NCBI GenBank assembly: GCA_025716815.1 | Contig: JAIXMN010000017.1 | Coordinates: forward strand, 434,001 to 498,000 | Length of the DNA stretch: 64,000 nt | From: Dichotomocladium elegans | Taxonomy: Eukaryota; Mucoromycota; Mucoromycetes; Mucorales; Lichtheimiaceae | Direction: 5' to 3' | Shown: positions 12,360-24,191 of the stretch, in pieces | How the letters are laid out: every line of letters starts with the position of its first letter | How positions within the stretch are numbered: the first letter of the stretch is position 1 | The notes under the pieces: generated by a model | The model's input: only the letters and a program-made list of their open reading frames with translations | Told to the model about the DNA's origin: nothing | The model's database searches: none | Made by a program: the position numbers and the translations under genes

Positions 12360-13479
12360 ACAGTAGTTTAGAAAAAATCCTTTCTATCCATCCCCACACT
12401 CTCATGCGCTTCTCTTTTCTTGCTTGCCTAACATATACCACACCCTGTAAATTGTATTACACGCTATCCGTAGAAACGATACCCTTTCTTTTAGGAGCTC
12501 CGCCATCCCCTCTTTTCTTATTGTATATATTCCACCCTTTTTTTTGCTATTTCTATCTTCTTATACTTTATTTTCTCAAAATAAAATAATGTCGCATAAA
12601 GTTATGTCTATCAACAGGTAAAGAACATTTCGTTAGTCAACAGAAAGTGTTAACCCGTCCCTTTTATACTTTGACTTACCAGCCCGGCCCACACCAGGCA
12701 TCTCCAGATGTGCGCATGGCGATAACCATGGAGGAGTATCGGTGGTGCGCCAGGAGCAGCGACGACGCTCACGGGCAGAGACAAAGCACAGAAGCAACGG
12801 CAAGGGCACGATGCGGTGGGGTACCATAACGGACACGAAACTGGCGACAGGCGGCGGCGGCATCGACAAAATTACACCGGGTGAACGCGCAGACTAGTGA
12901 GAGGGCAGTAAAAAAGGATTAAGAACATCTGGGGTGGGAATAAACGCCAAAACGACGGCAATGCAAGTGGCTGGAAAAAAAAGGGAGTGGGAGGGGAAGA
13001 CCATGGCCAAAGGCCCGCCAAATCGCAGCCTAACCGGATGATGTGATCTCCGTTTTGGGCCTCTTCTCCCATGGCTCATCAAGTATGGGTTAAGATTGGT
13101 CAATCTACAAGGGACAGACGATGCTAGATTCGAATAAGAAGCAAGTCGACATGGAGATTTATGGATCTGGTAAAGAGGAAATAGTTCGTTCAGAACCTCT
13201 ATTATTGTTGAGAAGTCAATCATCCATGTGATTGACAGTGCTGAAACAAGTACCGTGATGGATCACATGATATCCGCCTTCAGAAACTTATATCCACTAC
13301 TCCCGTCGCTGCTATTTCACAATGATTCTTGTTTATCAGCCGATAGCTTTGTTGCAGACTAGTTTAAACGAGCCGTTTGGTTTTTTTCAGTGTCGTCACG
13401 ATGATCAAAATACACACATGCCATGACTCAGCTGCAAAGCATTGCTTATGAGGCAGCAAGAGAGTCCGTGTCATTGTGC
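12360..13479. other. Intergenic; downstream of MFS gene, with a diverged repeat
   Basis: The 3' end of the transporter gene is followed by an AT-rich stretch (AATAAAATAATG near 12582), then G/C-richer sequence without a supported gene. 13090-13410 is the partner of the diverged repeat at 6060-6420. Confidence 0.45.
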
Positions 13480-14870
13480 GCCACGGACTGCGTATTAAAA
13501 TCTCTTTTGCTGATGGGTTGTTCTCTACAAATCAGACAAGTGGCCATTCACCTGTCATAGTTATAGAGTCTATTTCTTCATTTTATCCGATACTGCATCA
13601 TCGCATGGAGGAGTACAGTAATGCCCTTTGTCTCAACAATCCTTTCAACATATCCATATACGTACATACCCTGGTGGTCTCTGTACGTACAATTATCACA
13701 AGTCGGGTGATGGTTTTCCCCCAATATGACAGTTAACCATAGTAGACACCTGTGAGAATGAGAGACGAATCCTTCAAAAACGCACAACTTTAAGCTATTC
13801 GATTCTTCACTGGTTCTGGTCATCAACGTCTCACTTTCCAAGAACCTATTACGTTTTGCTTTACTCCCACAATCCATCAACGCTTTCAATAAGTTTGATT
13901 TCAGGAGAGTAAATGGAAGATAGGCGCATCAAAACCCTGAGACTTGATGCATTTGAAGATATCATCAGCCTTATGAACAGGCGCTTACTCATTACCAAAT
14001 ATGTTCATATTATCCATTCTTCCATGGTAGGCTTAAGAAAGTTGAGGCAGTGTTCAGTTACAGTCGCTTTGCTCACAGCTATGGACTGTCCCGCTCTGTT
14101 TGTTCTTTTGGCTAGTGGTCGTGGGAGTCTCAACTTACATTAAACGATGTCTAATGTCGAAATTACTCCGAAGGTGATAGTGGTTGTTTTTGGCACTGTA
14201 ACTACTGCAGAAACCCTTTTCTTGGACCATGCCATGCTGCGCTTCATGTTGACCTATAAGCCAGACTCATCAAGGAAAACACAGTTTTTTTCCCAGAGTC
14301 AGTGTCAGTAATGACCCATCGGCGTACCCAATCAAGGACGCTCTTGGATCTGAGTCATCGCTACTCCTGTCTACGAACCTACATTAATGACAAGTTACAT
14401 AAATGAATGGATTGATAGCTTAAAACCCTCAAATCTCTGAAGCGAATGTTCCATCAGCTGCTCTAGGGCAGTGGACGGATTCTTTGTTGAGAATACGTAC
14501 GTGAATGGTCTTCAGCCTCAACGTTTCTTAACAATGCTGTCAGAGTCCTTTCCGCACTGTGATGCCCCATCGCTGGGCTGACCGAACATGGAATTCCTAG
14601 CTGCTGATGCACTCAAGACCTTCCCAAACATCAGTTTGACCTTATCTTTGTCGATTGGCCGCGCTTATAGTTTGCTTTTTTCATCTGAATCCTTTCGCGT
14701 AGTAAAAAGGTCAGGTTTACCCCTGCAAGATAGGCTACGCAGGTATTCTGTCTGAGAACAAACGGATTGAAGAGCGTACATTTCCTCTCCAACGACAAGT
14801 CCAAGGTTCAGGACAACCGTGGTCATCGAGGACATGGCTTTGTCCATCGTAGTCAAAAAAATAGTCCGCT
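13480..14870 (-). pseudogene. Decayed DDE (Tc1/IS630-like) transposase
   Basis: Minus-strand pieces line up in order with the copy at 33.6-34.7 kb: near 14790-14670 YALQSVCSQTEYLRSLSCR (other copy YPLQSICSRTEYQRVISCR); near 14300-14210 KKLCFLDESGL, a stop, then VNMKRSMAW (other copy CVFLDESGFHINMKRNMTW, with the first catalytic Asp kept); near 13990-13880 APVHKADD and SPEIKLIE (other copy APIHKAED and SPELNPIE); then NRFLESETLMTR at 13850-13810. Several stops and frameshifts make it nonfunctional. The DNAP.HK...YSPELNPIE pattern is the hallmark of Tc1/mariner-IS630 DDE nucleases. Confidence 0.65.
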
Positions 14871-15131
14871 CATTTCAGACTGTAAAATGAATACAGAGAT
14901 GGATTTGCCAAGTCGTGCATGCGACATTTGCCCTTAAGATTATGGGTACTTTTTCAAGCTGCTCGAAAAACTGAGATGTTTCTTGCCAACGAGGGCGGGG
15001 TTATAATCTTTTGGGGGATGGGATTTGGGGGGAGGGAAAGAGCGAGAGGGAAAGAGAGCGGCGCGGATCGGCGGTAAAATGCACAAGTGGGTGAGGCCAG
15101 CAGGAGTCCCTTCCTTCACACACATATCGCA

Positions 15132-15879
15132 ATGGTAAGGCCATCCATCCATCCATCCATCCCTAGTGAACAAAAGAAATGGACTTATTCTTAACTTTCA
15201 TTCTATTTGATTTACACATAGGCCAAGCGCACGAAAAAAGGTACCGCAGAGTAGGAGAAGAAAGAAGAACAAAGAGGAGGAGACCATAATAATTGTTTCG
15301 TCCCATCTCATCCGCCCCTTTTATTCGTTTTGTTGTTGTTTGCTGTGATTGTTAGTCGGCATCACTGGCAAGTACGGTACCCGTTATGGTGCTTCGCTCC
15401 GTAAGCAGGTCAAGAAGATGGAAATTACCCAGCACGCTACCTACACCTGCACCTTCTGCGGCAAGGTAATCACCGTTTTCTTTTTTTAAATCCGGCATGA
15501 CAGAGTCGTCGGGTGGGGGTTTGCCGTACAAGCCCCCCTCCCAGTTCGAATTATGCGAACATGTGCCGTAATGAGAATCATTTTATTCACATGTATTTCC
15601 AAAAAATAGGACGCTGTGAAGCGCACTGCTGTTGGTATCTGGAAGTGCAAGGGCTGCAAGAAGGTCCTCGCTGGCGGTGCCTACACCGTCTCGTAAGTTT
15701 TGGGTTACCGGCCAGAGCAGAGCGGGGAAAAGGGCAGCTGCGTGTGCATCGGCACGCAGGTTACAAAAAAAAAGAGGCTCTGTCACCTAATCATCATTTT
15801 CTTTTTTTTTTCCAGGACGACTGCTGCCACCACTGTCCGCTCGACCGTCCGTCGTCTCCGTGAATTGGCTGAGATCTAA
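15132..15879 (+). CDS. RPL43: 60S ribosomal protein eL43 (L37a)
   Basis: Five exons (15132-15134, 15222-15240, 15356-15465, 15610-15692, 15816-15879) encode exactly 92 residues, the family length. The protein starts [20 protein letters not shown] and holds the zinc-binding pattern C39-x2-C42-x14-C57-x2-C60 that anchors it in the large subunit; it ends RRLRELAEI. Exon 1 consists only of the ATG, and the first intron follows it directly. Introns occupy most of the gene, as is common for fungal ribosomal-protein genes. An AAATAAA stands just after the stop (15907-15913). Confidence 0.97.
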
Positions 15880-16513
15880 GAAAATCAGATCTTCCTTTCT
15901 TGCGAGCAAATAAACACGTAAAAGACAACAGTATATTGTGTGTTTATTATCCATGTGTTGGTTTTGTTACTATTGTCATTAGTATTATCATGATTCATAC
16001 ATAGAGTAGAAGGGAGCAGTCTAAAAACAGACACATGAACGCATTGGTCATGTTTCTTCAGCATTCATGTGTCAATATTGCACATGTCAAAAAAAAAAGA
16101 TTCTTAGTTCAAGACCATCGGCGTAAGCGAGCTCTTGTTCTTACTTTCCCTCGACAACAAGCTCTTTCTTCACAAGTGACGGGTTCTCCCGACCGCTTCA
16201 ACAGCAGCAAGGATCTCCTGAACAGACAGGCCCTCGGCATCAACTGCAGAAACTGCGGAGGCAGCGGCAGTGGCGATAGGCCTGCTGGCTGCTGAACAGG
16301 AACCAACAACAACTGTTCATTCCCTCATTAAAATGTACATCTTCTCCAGCAAAATATGTCCCATAATTAGCGGGCTCGTCTATTAAGGAGAAAAAAACAT
16401 TTCGTCTGATAAAAGAGAGCCTGCTTGCACACGAGCGCATGCTTTTTTTTATCGCCTTCGTCGATGGAATGTAGGGTGCTTTCATCGCTGGAGCAAACCC
16501 CCCTCCCTCATAA
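15880..16513. other. Convergent intergenic region
   Basis: This lies between the 3' ends of RPL43 (plus) and the DCN1-like gene (minus). A minus-strand Ala/Val-rich stretch near 16290-16170 looks faintly protein-like but is closed by a stop and has no compatible splice partner, so no gene is claimed. Confidence 0.5.
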
Positions 16514-17854
16514 CTATTGCTCCTGTCCCTTCATGTATTCCACAAACTATCATATTTCCCACCCGCCACCCATCCACCCCAACGGAAGATGTCAGTACGG
16601 CCGCTACTCCGTCTTCAAAGGCCTTCTACGTACCTCATCAATAAGGATCGGCCATGCACCTTCCGAATCGTGAGCATCCAGATCTATCTTGGGTTGCATA
16701 GCAAATTCGAAGAACTGCAACAAAAGTATCATGAACATCCCATACTCGCCACAAACACGCCACCAAAGTTTACCAATGTCCAGGTATCTTTAGAAATGGC
16801 CTTGCCATGGTTTTTCTATCGGAATCAGCATGTTGAGTAATTAAGAGGGGTGGGCGAGAGGCAACTGCGTCTGGTGTTTTTACCTCGAGGAAAGTGATCC
16901 AGTGCTCCAATAAGCTAAACCGATTGCTGAGTAGCAACCGCCACAACTCGACTGCAGCTTCTAGTGCTTTTCCCCCCAGCACAGATGGGGTAAAGAAAAA
17001 AACGTTCTCGATTAAAACAGCAGCGCTTCAAGTGTTTTTCTCTCTCTCTCTCTCTCCATAAGCCTCGTTACAAAAACAATCCTTCACCCACTCCATCTTA
17101 CAAAGACTCTTTTGACCAGTCTGTCTGCCCAAGGCAAATGCATAATTGTAAATGGCTCGGAAATGGTCCGCATTCTGTTCCAGATCCCTCATGAGCGGAT
17201 CTAGTTGGCCCTGAAGATCCTGGATCGTGTTGCAATGCAGCTGCACCATGCCCTTGACAAATTCACTTTTGCTGAACTCGCCCATCCGTTCTGACCCAAG
17301 GCGGTAGGATACGACGAGAAATTCAAACTGGGTGGGTTCTATCCCCAGGTCCTCGCAGAGCTGCATTGTTCCTTCAATAGCGATCGTGTTCTTGTTATCT
17401 TTGTCTGGTTCATCATCAACAACATAAGTTATATACGAGAGGGTGTTCCATATCTTCATCGCCAATGTTATATATACCCTGGTAATGCGCGAAGGTGCGT
17501 TCGATCTGACGAACATCGGCATTGCCATCGTTTCTGCTGCTCCGACTGTCTGCTCGAGGCTGGTTTTCGGACTCATAGTATGCATTAAGCGCAACATTCA
17601 CATCCCACTGGGCATTTCTTAACCGTTGTATGGCTTCATGTTCGCTAATGCACAAGAGCTAATAATGAGTTTCAGGTCCGGTCTCTCTGCGGGTGGAGCT
17701 GCAAATAAGAAATGAGGAAATACCTGAGATTGGTAAATTCCATGAGTCGTTTGACTTTCTCTAGATGGCTTCCTTTAACCTTGATGGGACAGGATTAACG
17801 CAAAGACATTCTGATGGCGTGCGCAGAAAAAGCCATCTCGCTTACCGAAGCCAT
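16514..17854 (-). CDS. DCN1-like cullin neddylation factor
   Basis: Eight exons on the minus strand (17846-17854, 17724-17779, 17478-17644, 17102-17404, 16884-16966, 16774-16800, 16634-16714, 16514-16546) join in phase to 252 residues. The N-terminus is a UBA domain (VKRLMEFTNLSEHEAIQRL, then a second helix with W..NVALNAYY). The rest is the PONY/DCUN1 domain: IAIEGTMQLCEDLGIEPTQF, EFSKSEFVKGM, WRLLLSNRFSLLEHW, AISKDTW and the diagnostic EGAWPILIDEFVEYM near the C-terminus. The family acts as a scaffold E3 that brings the NEDD8 E2 to cullins. Exon 1 is only nine bases. Length and domain order fit yeast Dcn1 and animal DCUN1D1/2. Confidence 0.95.
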
Positions 17855-18125
17855 TTTTTATGTCTATCTTCGTTGCGATAGTCGCTTGAATTTAAAAAGG
17901 GATTAGCATTTCCCGCAGCTCCGCGGTTCTAAAATATTTTCCTTCGTTTTACTTCTACATAAATCTCGGACGGTTTAGCAAGTGGCCAAGTTTATTTTTT
18001 TTTTTTTTGGTTGGCTTCTCTCTTCGTGCTATATATTTTTCATGGGCAGAGAGAAAAGGGAAGATATATAAACATCAATTAAAGAAATAGGATCTATACA
18101 GTCTGTGCGAATGAAAATGTACGAT

Positions 18126-19293
18126 TTAATATATCCCATTCACGACGATTTCTTCCCCCTCTGCGACCATTCCTTCTTCTTCATCATCATCGTCTTCGTC
18201 GTCGTCGTGCCGCTCTTGGAATCGATGTGATGTGCCGTTAGCGAGAACCTCAGCTTCATTATCGGAGATTATTGACGCTTCATCATCTGACGATTCGTAC
18301 TCCCGGTCCATGTCCATTAACCGTTTCTGCATCTCATGCTACAGAGCCGTCAGTATCACACATGTACATATTCACAATCATAAACATACCCCTCGACTGC
18401 GTTCTTCTTCGACCATTCTCTGAAGATCCTTGATATTGGTAACCAGAGCCCCGACATTCCGCTTTCGTGATTCAAAAGCGGCTTCCTTCTTTGTCTTTTC
18501 CTGCCGTAATAATTCGATATCTTCTCTGAGTTGCCGAATAGACCTGTTCGATACCTTATATAAGTCTACCCGTCCATATCTGTACCCACGCTTTTGAGCG
18601 AGGATTCCTTGTAAATCTACTTACTCATGATATACCTCTCGTGTCTCGAGCTTCATGATTTCGCGTGCCACCTTGTCATATTCCAATTTGTTGTTGCGAA
18701 CCTTCTGTGCTTCCCGGAGTTCATCCTTGAGGGAGGAGATTTGATCCGCTGTCGACCCAACTACTTCGCCTTAGAATGGGAAAAAGGGGGGGTTTGGATT
18801 ACGGTGTTCGTAGATCTTTTTTAAGTACGTCGCTCGTGCCCTTTCCGTTGGGAAAAGAAAAAAGAAAAGTCCAGAAAGAAGTACCTGTCTCTTTCACGAC
18901 TTCAGCATAGCGTTGAATGTCAAGTGTATTGGCTTTTTGCAGAAGTGGATGCTGTTCAATGGAGGTCTGATAGCTTGACATGAAAAGCAGGAGTGTCTCA
19001 AAAGTGTTCTGGCTACATCCCGTCCAAAGGTCGTTAATAGGCGAATGGGAAGAAACGATTGAAAGGTGTACGCGGATCAAAGATAATGCCTACGCTGATT
19101 CGATGGAATCTGTCGGAAGAGAGGTAAGCCATGCATTGGTTTTCTTTTGCATATTTCGTAGTTGCCGCTCATCAATGGCAAGACGCGTCTTGAGCATGTT
19201 ATCTATTTTTTTATTCGGGAACAGTTATATATAAAATGCCAATCTAGAAAAAGTTCTGCTGCTGCACAAAAGAATTCACTTGCCTTCGTCCAT
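18126..19293 (-). CDS. THO complex subunit 7 (THOC7/Mft1-like)
   Basis: Six exons (19284-19293, 19094-19202, 18885-19012, 18625-18769, 18390-18543, 18126-18338; minus strand) give 252 residues. The N-terminus MDEDNMLKTRLAIDERQLR resembles the R.RL.ID start of THOC7. A long heptad-rich coiled coil follows, with the family-like stretch VRNNKLEYDKVAREI (human RKNRQEYDALAKVI). The C-terminus is a low-complexity acidic tail (clustered D and E, about 40 residues). THO couples transcription to mRNA packaging and export; this subunit pairs with another coiled-coil subunit. The first intron uses a GC donor (GCAAGT). The assignment rests on coiled-coil register and the R.N..EYD motif, so it is good but not certain. 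Confidence 0.82.
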
Positions 19294-20951
19294 GATTGAA
19301 ATAATCGTGGAGTTAAATGAAGAGGGTAAAAAAAAAGCGAGAGGGAGAGAGAAGGGAAAGCCAAAAATTTGGGACACAGATTGGATCTTCGATTAAATTG
19401 TTTCTTTGCCAATTGATCAACGGGAAGCAGAAACCTTCGCACTCAATACACTCTTGAAAACACCTACTGATGACTGACGGATTATCAGAATTGTCCAAAG
19501 ATGAGGGGTAAATCAAGTTCCTTTGACTCATGGTTTTGAGAATGACCTTGCCCTGCAGTTACTTTCTCTGTTGCTTATACCCAATAATTTTAATCTTTTT
19601 AGTTACATGTTCCCTCCTCCTTTACAAATGCTGTACTGCACCTCGCTGTTTTATTTCGTATCTTTATGTAGAATTTTAACACCAGCAGTAAATAGTAACT
19701 TACGTGCAGTATTCTGATGCTCATCTATACATGAACATTACTTGCACTCCTTCATTTTTTTGCTGCAAACAGCCGATTGAACATCGATTAATGTGAATTC
19801 CCGGAAAGCGGTCAGTCTTATTAGATGGTTATCATGGGAGCAGATACCCTTCGCAGGAGGCCCAGTGTATCTGATGATGAGAGCATTAGAACCCTACTGC
19901 TGGATATCGGCGTAAGAAGCTGGCACGTACGTCATGGCTTCGTCCAAAAACAATTTTATCGACGCTGTTCAACATAAGATCAGTGTATTCGTTTGACCTT
20001 TCTTTAATATCATTTCTTATTATTACTTCAATTCCTCCATCTCAATGAATCGATTTATGATGTCTAGCTATCGCCTGGGTCTACAGTAGATAAAATTTGG
20101 GTATCGAAACAGTCGCCAAGAGGCGTACCATGGAAGGGGTAACCAACTGGCACATACTCTTCATACCATTGAATTGCGTAGGTGCAACTGACCTGGATAA
20201 ATACACAATCCTAGAGAACCTACGCAAAACAGAGCCAACCAACATTGATCAATATGGCTCAGGCGGTTGTAAATCCTCGGCGCCATGTCATCACATAAAT
20301 AGACAACTTTCGCACACTGGCACATGCGTTACCCGGGAAGAGGACATGTGGCAGTTCGCTGTTTGCATCCACTGTGGATCCAATCTCTGTCTGCTGCTTC
20401 CAAACAAAGACTTGTATAGACCGTGTTCTCAAATACAAGATCACGACCGTTTACAACGGAATTGGTACCTTCTGCTCCAGTACGACCTATCGGGTATCGC
20501 GGCCCCCGCAATGGCTTATTCGGACCGTACTGTCGAACATGCCCGGCTCACTCGTCGATGCCATCTTCGATCTTAGTTTTCAGGGAAATGTTCGTGGTCC
20601 ATTCAAGGAACACAATCAAACGGACGCTTCCTAAATCGTGTGCAATCTATTTCAGACGTGAGCATCACTTGATGAGTGGCCGCTTTGTACCACCCTCGCT
20701 GGTTCGCTTTGAGATCTTGATCTTCCCCGATTCAAATAAAATGACCGAAGCTACCGGTATCTTATAATGCCAATAATAAAAAAGACAAATATATGTACAA
20801 AAGTAGTTGAATACAACTGCAATAGCTATCTATCCAAAGGTTGAATGAAGATATAAAAGAAGCGAGAGGAGTCTCGTGTCTGCACACCGAGAGGAAAAAG
20901 ACAACGCAAGATGTCTCGAAAAGAGTTCCCTATGAGAGAAATTCTCGAATA
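19294..20951. other. 1.7-kb region without a confirmed gene
   Basis: The region contains overlapping open frames at 20097-20767 on the plus strand and a Cys/Trp-containing frame on the minus strand (20511-20259), but none starts at a good ATG with conserved motifs, and frames switch without usable splice sites. It may hold a decayed gene. The stretch at 20780-20940 is AT-rich and lies downstream of the ADC synthase stop. Confidence 0.4.
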
Positions 20952-23900
20952 CTATTGCCAGCGACACGTCAATCTATGCATGGATGGTAACTATTCTCTC
21001 CTCTTTTTTCACGCGTACCTTGGAGCAACGCTCTTTGTCTTTAGCAAAGTTTCTCTCCATTCTTGCTCTGGATCTGACAGGAATGTCACTGCACCACCTG
21101 CTCCGACAGAGATCTCGACTAGTGGCGGATAATAAAGGGTTAGATACGCACTTCATTCATGGCCATATACACCACCCACGTTCCTATTACCTTGCTCTGA
21201 TACATTAGTCGCCACGGCTGTCCTAATTACTACACTAAAATCGGCACTGCCGTCCAGCGAAAAATAGCCGAGACAGCCAGAGTACACGCCGCGCGGCCTA
21301 TGGCCTTCGAGCTGATCGAGCAGCTGCACGGAGCGCAACTTTGGTGCGCCGGTCATAGATCCTGGAGGAAAGCATGTCTTCACAGCCTCGACGCTTGTCA
21401 CATGGGGGTGCAAAACGCCACGGATGGTGGACACCAAGTGATGCACTTTCTCGTACGTTTCGACGTGCATCAGCTTTGGCACCCGAACTGTTGAGGGTCG
21501 GCATACCTGTGCCAGGTCATTTCGAATTAAGTCGACAATCTAAACGCACAAAAATGGCATTAACCATCGAGCGTTCCTCAGTGTCGCCCGGTATATCATC
21601 TGTTACCATCAAGTTCTCTGCCCGTTCCTTGACATCCTGCCATAACGCTTGCTTCCGACGTTCATCCTCGGCCAGTCGTCGCGCCAGACACAACTCATTA
21701 TCCTCGCAATGCATATACGCCTCCTCTTTGGGACACACACACTCGAGCGCGCGCGCCATGGTGCCCTTGATTGGCTTCATTTCGGCTACTCCCGTCGCGG
21801 AGATGCTCAAGAACCGCTCTGGGCTCGAACTTAAGATGGACATGTCGCACGTTGGGAAATGCAGCAGAGCTGAGAAGGGGGCAGGATTGTTCTTTCGCAG
21901 ATGATGACTATAGAGTCGCCAAAGGTCAGTACGGTGTCCAACGGCGTCTGCTAGTCCGGTTCTAAAACGCGTCGTCAGGCAGATCTCGTATGATTCACCT
22001 TCGTGAATCTCATGGATGCACTGCTTGATGGCATCGAGGTATCGATCGTGCTGTGCCTCTGTAACAAAGAGATCGCTGCTATCTGCACCCATTCGAGGAA
22101 CAGGCGTGGATGGTGTCGACGATGCTGGCGTCATGCTCATATAATCTGCGGCCAGACTGAGGCGTCGGACTGTTTCAGCTGCCTGCTGAACCGCCTGTTC
22201 GGCATATGAGAGCCATGCGTTCATGGCCTCGTCAGAATCGAATCCGACGCGCTGTTGCATTGTCTGTTGCTCGGAATCGATACGTTCGTCACGGATCAGA
22301 CAGCAAAGGTGAACCTGGCGTGCTTTGAGGTCAAATGTCCAAAACCTATCCACGAACTGGAAACCGGCATCGGGCTCTTGACTACAGTTACAGCTCTCAC
22401 TGCTGCATCGCTGCTCTTTGGGCGTCGTGTAGCCTGTGATACTCTCTCGTTTCATTTCATAGCCAAAATAGCCTACAAGGCCTCCACAGAATGATTGAAC
22501 AGCGTCGTCTTTTTCAAGCTCGTAATCATTTAGAATCGATGATACATATCGAAAGTAGTCGTCTTTTTCATTGAGGCGGATGCTCTGGCGATGACCATGC
22601 CTATTCATCATATCCACGCGTCGATGAAGAGTTGAGTAGGTCATTGTAAATGCCGGATCCACAGCTAGAATGGACATGGTCGAATACGGAGACCCTTTCT
22701 ACAAAACGCAAAAGATGTACCTGTCAAGCCGACAAACAGCAATTGTTCCTGTCGAAAAGATAGTTCAACTTACGCGGCTACTGTCGAGCCAGCTGACTCC
22801 GTGCGCTTCTGCACAGAGTCGCTCGAAAAGATGCTCTGGTGCGACGTAGGCTTCGATAGTTTTTGAGACAAAGCGAAGACGCGATTTCGGTGACTTTGCC
22901 TGCGAGACATGAGCGCTAAGGGCAGAGAGTGATCGAATAGTTGGGTTCATGGGTTCATCGAGCATCATTTCTATACCGTTCTATGTTCGTTATAGGTCGT
23001 TTATTAGATGGCTACAGCTACACAGGCTGATTAACTTACACTTTTATACCACTTGTATGATTCCTGAGCAAAGTTACTAATCATCTGTGCACCATATTCG
23101 GTTGAGACAGATTCAGGGTGGAACTGCACACCCCAAAGTGGGAGGGATTTGTGCTGGAAGCCCATCACCGTCACGACATTTGCTCGGTCAGAAGAATCCG
23201 CAGAAGAGGGGTGAGCCAAAAAGTGATGGCTTTCCTCGACACCTTCTTCAACATCTCGGTCTGCAATATACGTTGCATTTCGGAGTGCCTCGACATCAGC
23301 ATCATCTTCTTCACAATACGCCGTCAAGACCAGATCGTCGGGGAGTGCTTTCAAAATGAAACTCGCAGCGTAAGGAGAAGGTTGTCCACGAAAGAGGTGT
23401 TTCAGATTGCCACTTACAGCACTTGTCAACAACTAGCGAATGGTAGCGCACCGCCCAAAAAGGCGAAGAACAACTTTCGAATAAGGCACCATCATTCAGG
23501 GTGTGGATCTGAGATAAACGACCGTGCATGATCCGAGGAGCGTAGGTGACCTCTCAGACAGTAAAATGTCAGGTCGTCTTGATAAAGGAAAACCCTGGTC
23601 AGTTTCTCTCACCTTTCCCCCAAATATGTGAGCAATGCCTTGATGCCCAAGACAGATGCCAAAGATAGGACGATGGAATTTTATCTGGGCTGGATCCAAT
23701 TGCGCTTCTATCAAAGGCGCACATATGCCAAAGTCCTGTTTGTGTAACCTCATATTAAAATCCTCATCCTGCAGAATTGTGTGGGGTAATATTACTGAGG
23801 CGCGCTCAGGTCTTCCCGGGCCAGGGGAAATAATGATATTGTGAAAGTGAGGAAGCACATTTTCTTTGAACTCGTCCCTATCCCGCCGAAAGGAATGTCA

Positions 23901-24056
23901 GGAAAGCTTTCGTCGTCGCACAAGGAAGGCGATCGGCTCTTTTTACCAGCTGAACTGATCATTTCGAATCACAACGATGTTAGCCACATTGCTGCAGAGT
24001 TGAAGCAAATTGAATGTGTACGAGTCATAGTTGTCAATAATTAAAGTCTTTAACAT
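20952..24056 (-). CDS. ABZ1: Aminodeoxychorismate (PABA) synthase, PabA-PabB fusion
   Basis: Nine exons (23947-24056, 23613-23877, 23423-23550, 23040-23361, 22774-22980, 21565-22698, 21191-21539, 21019-21118, 20952-20973; minus) give 878 residues. The N-terminal class-I glutamine amidotransferase starts MLKTLIIDNYDSYTFNL, with the nucleophile C112 in GICLGHQG and H249/E251 in FHPES. The C-terminal chorismate-binding domain carries PIKGT with K655, which marks aminodeoxychorismate synthase rather than anthranilate synthase (there PIAGT), plus IVDLIRNDL, FPPGSMTGAPK and SVGAGGAV. It makes 4-amino-4-deoxychorismate for folate. Intron 6 (21540-21564) is only 25 nt and sits exactly between RSM and IVDLIRND. 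It is divergently transcribed from the F-box/EF-hand gene 135 bp away. Confidence 0.96.
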
Positions 24057-24191
24057 GGTCTGTCGCTGATCGTCATGGTTGGCGAGCATGGGAAACTTCT
24101 TGCTTTTTTGTTGTCCAATGTCAACCGCTAAAAAGGAAGAAAAAAATTTTGCCGCACCTTTTTTCGACCCTCGTTCTCAGTTTTCTGCTAA
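24057..24191. promoter_or_regulatory. Short bidirectional promoter
   Basis: Only 135 bp separate the start codons of the ADC synthase gene (minus) and the F-box/EF-hand gene (plus). No clear TATA box is seen. It must contain both 5' leaders and the core promoters, unless transcription starts within the neighbouring genes. Confidence 0.5.

Noticed and set aside
16109..16312. Ala/Val-rich minus-strand stretch that looked like a C-terminal exon
   Set aside because: Ends in a stop with no in-phase upstream exon; likely chance.
16589..16840. Plus-strand open frame starting MSVRPLLRLQRP with a mitochondrial look
   Set aside because: It lies antisense to exons 6 and 7 of the DCN1-like gene, whose motifs and phases are unambiguous.
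20097..20767. Overlapping open frames of 86-159 codons
   Set aside because: No good start, no conserved motif and no way to join the frames with standard introns.
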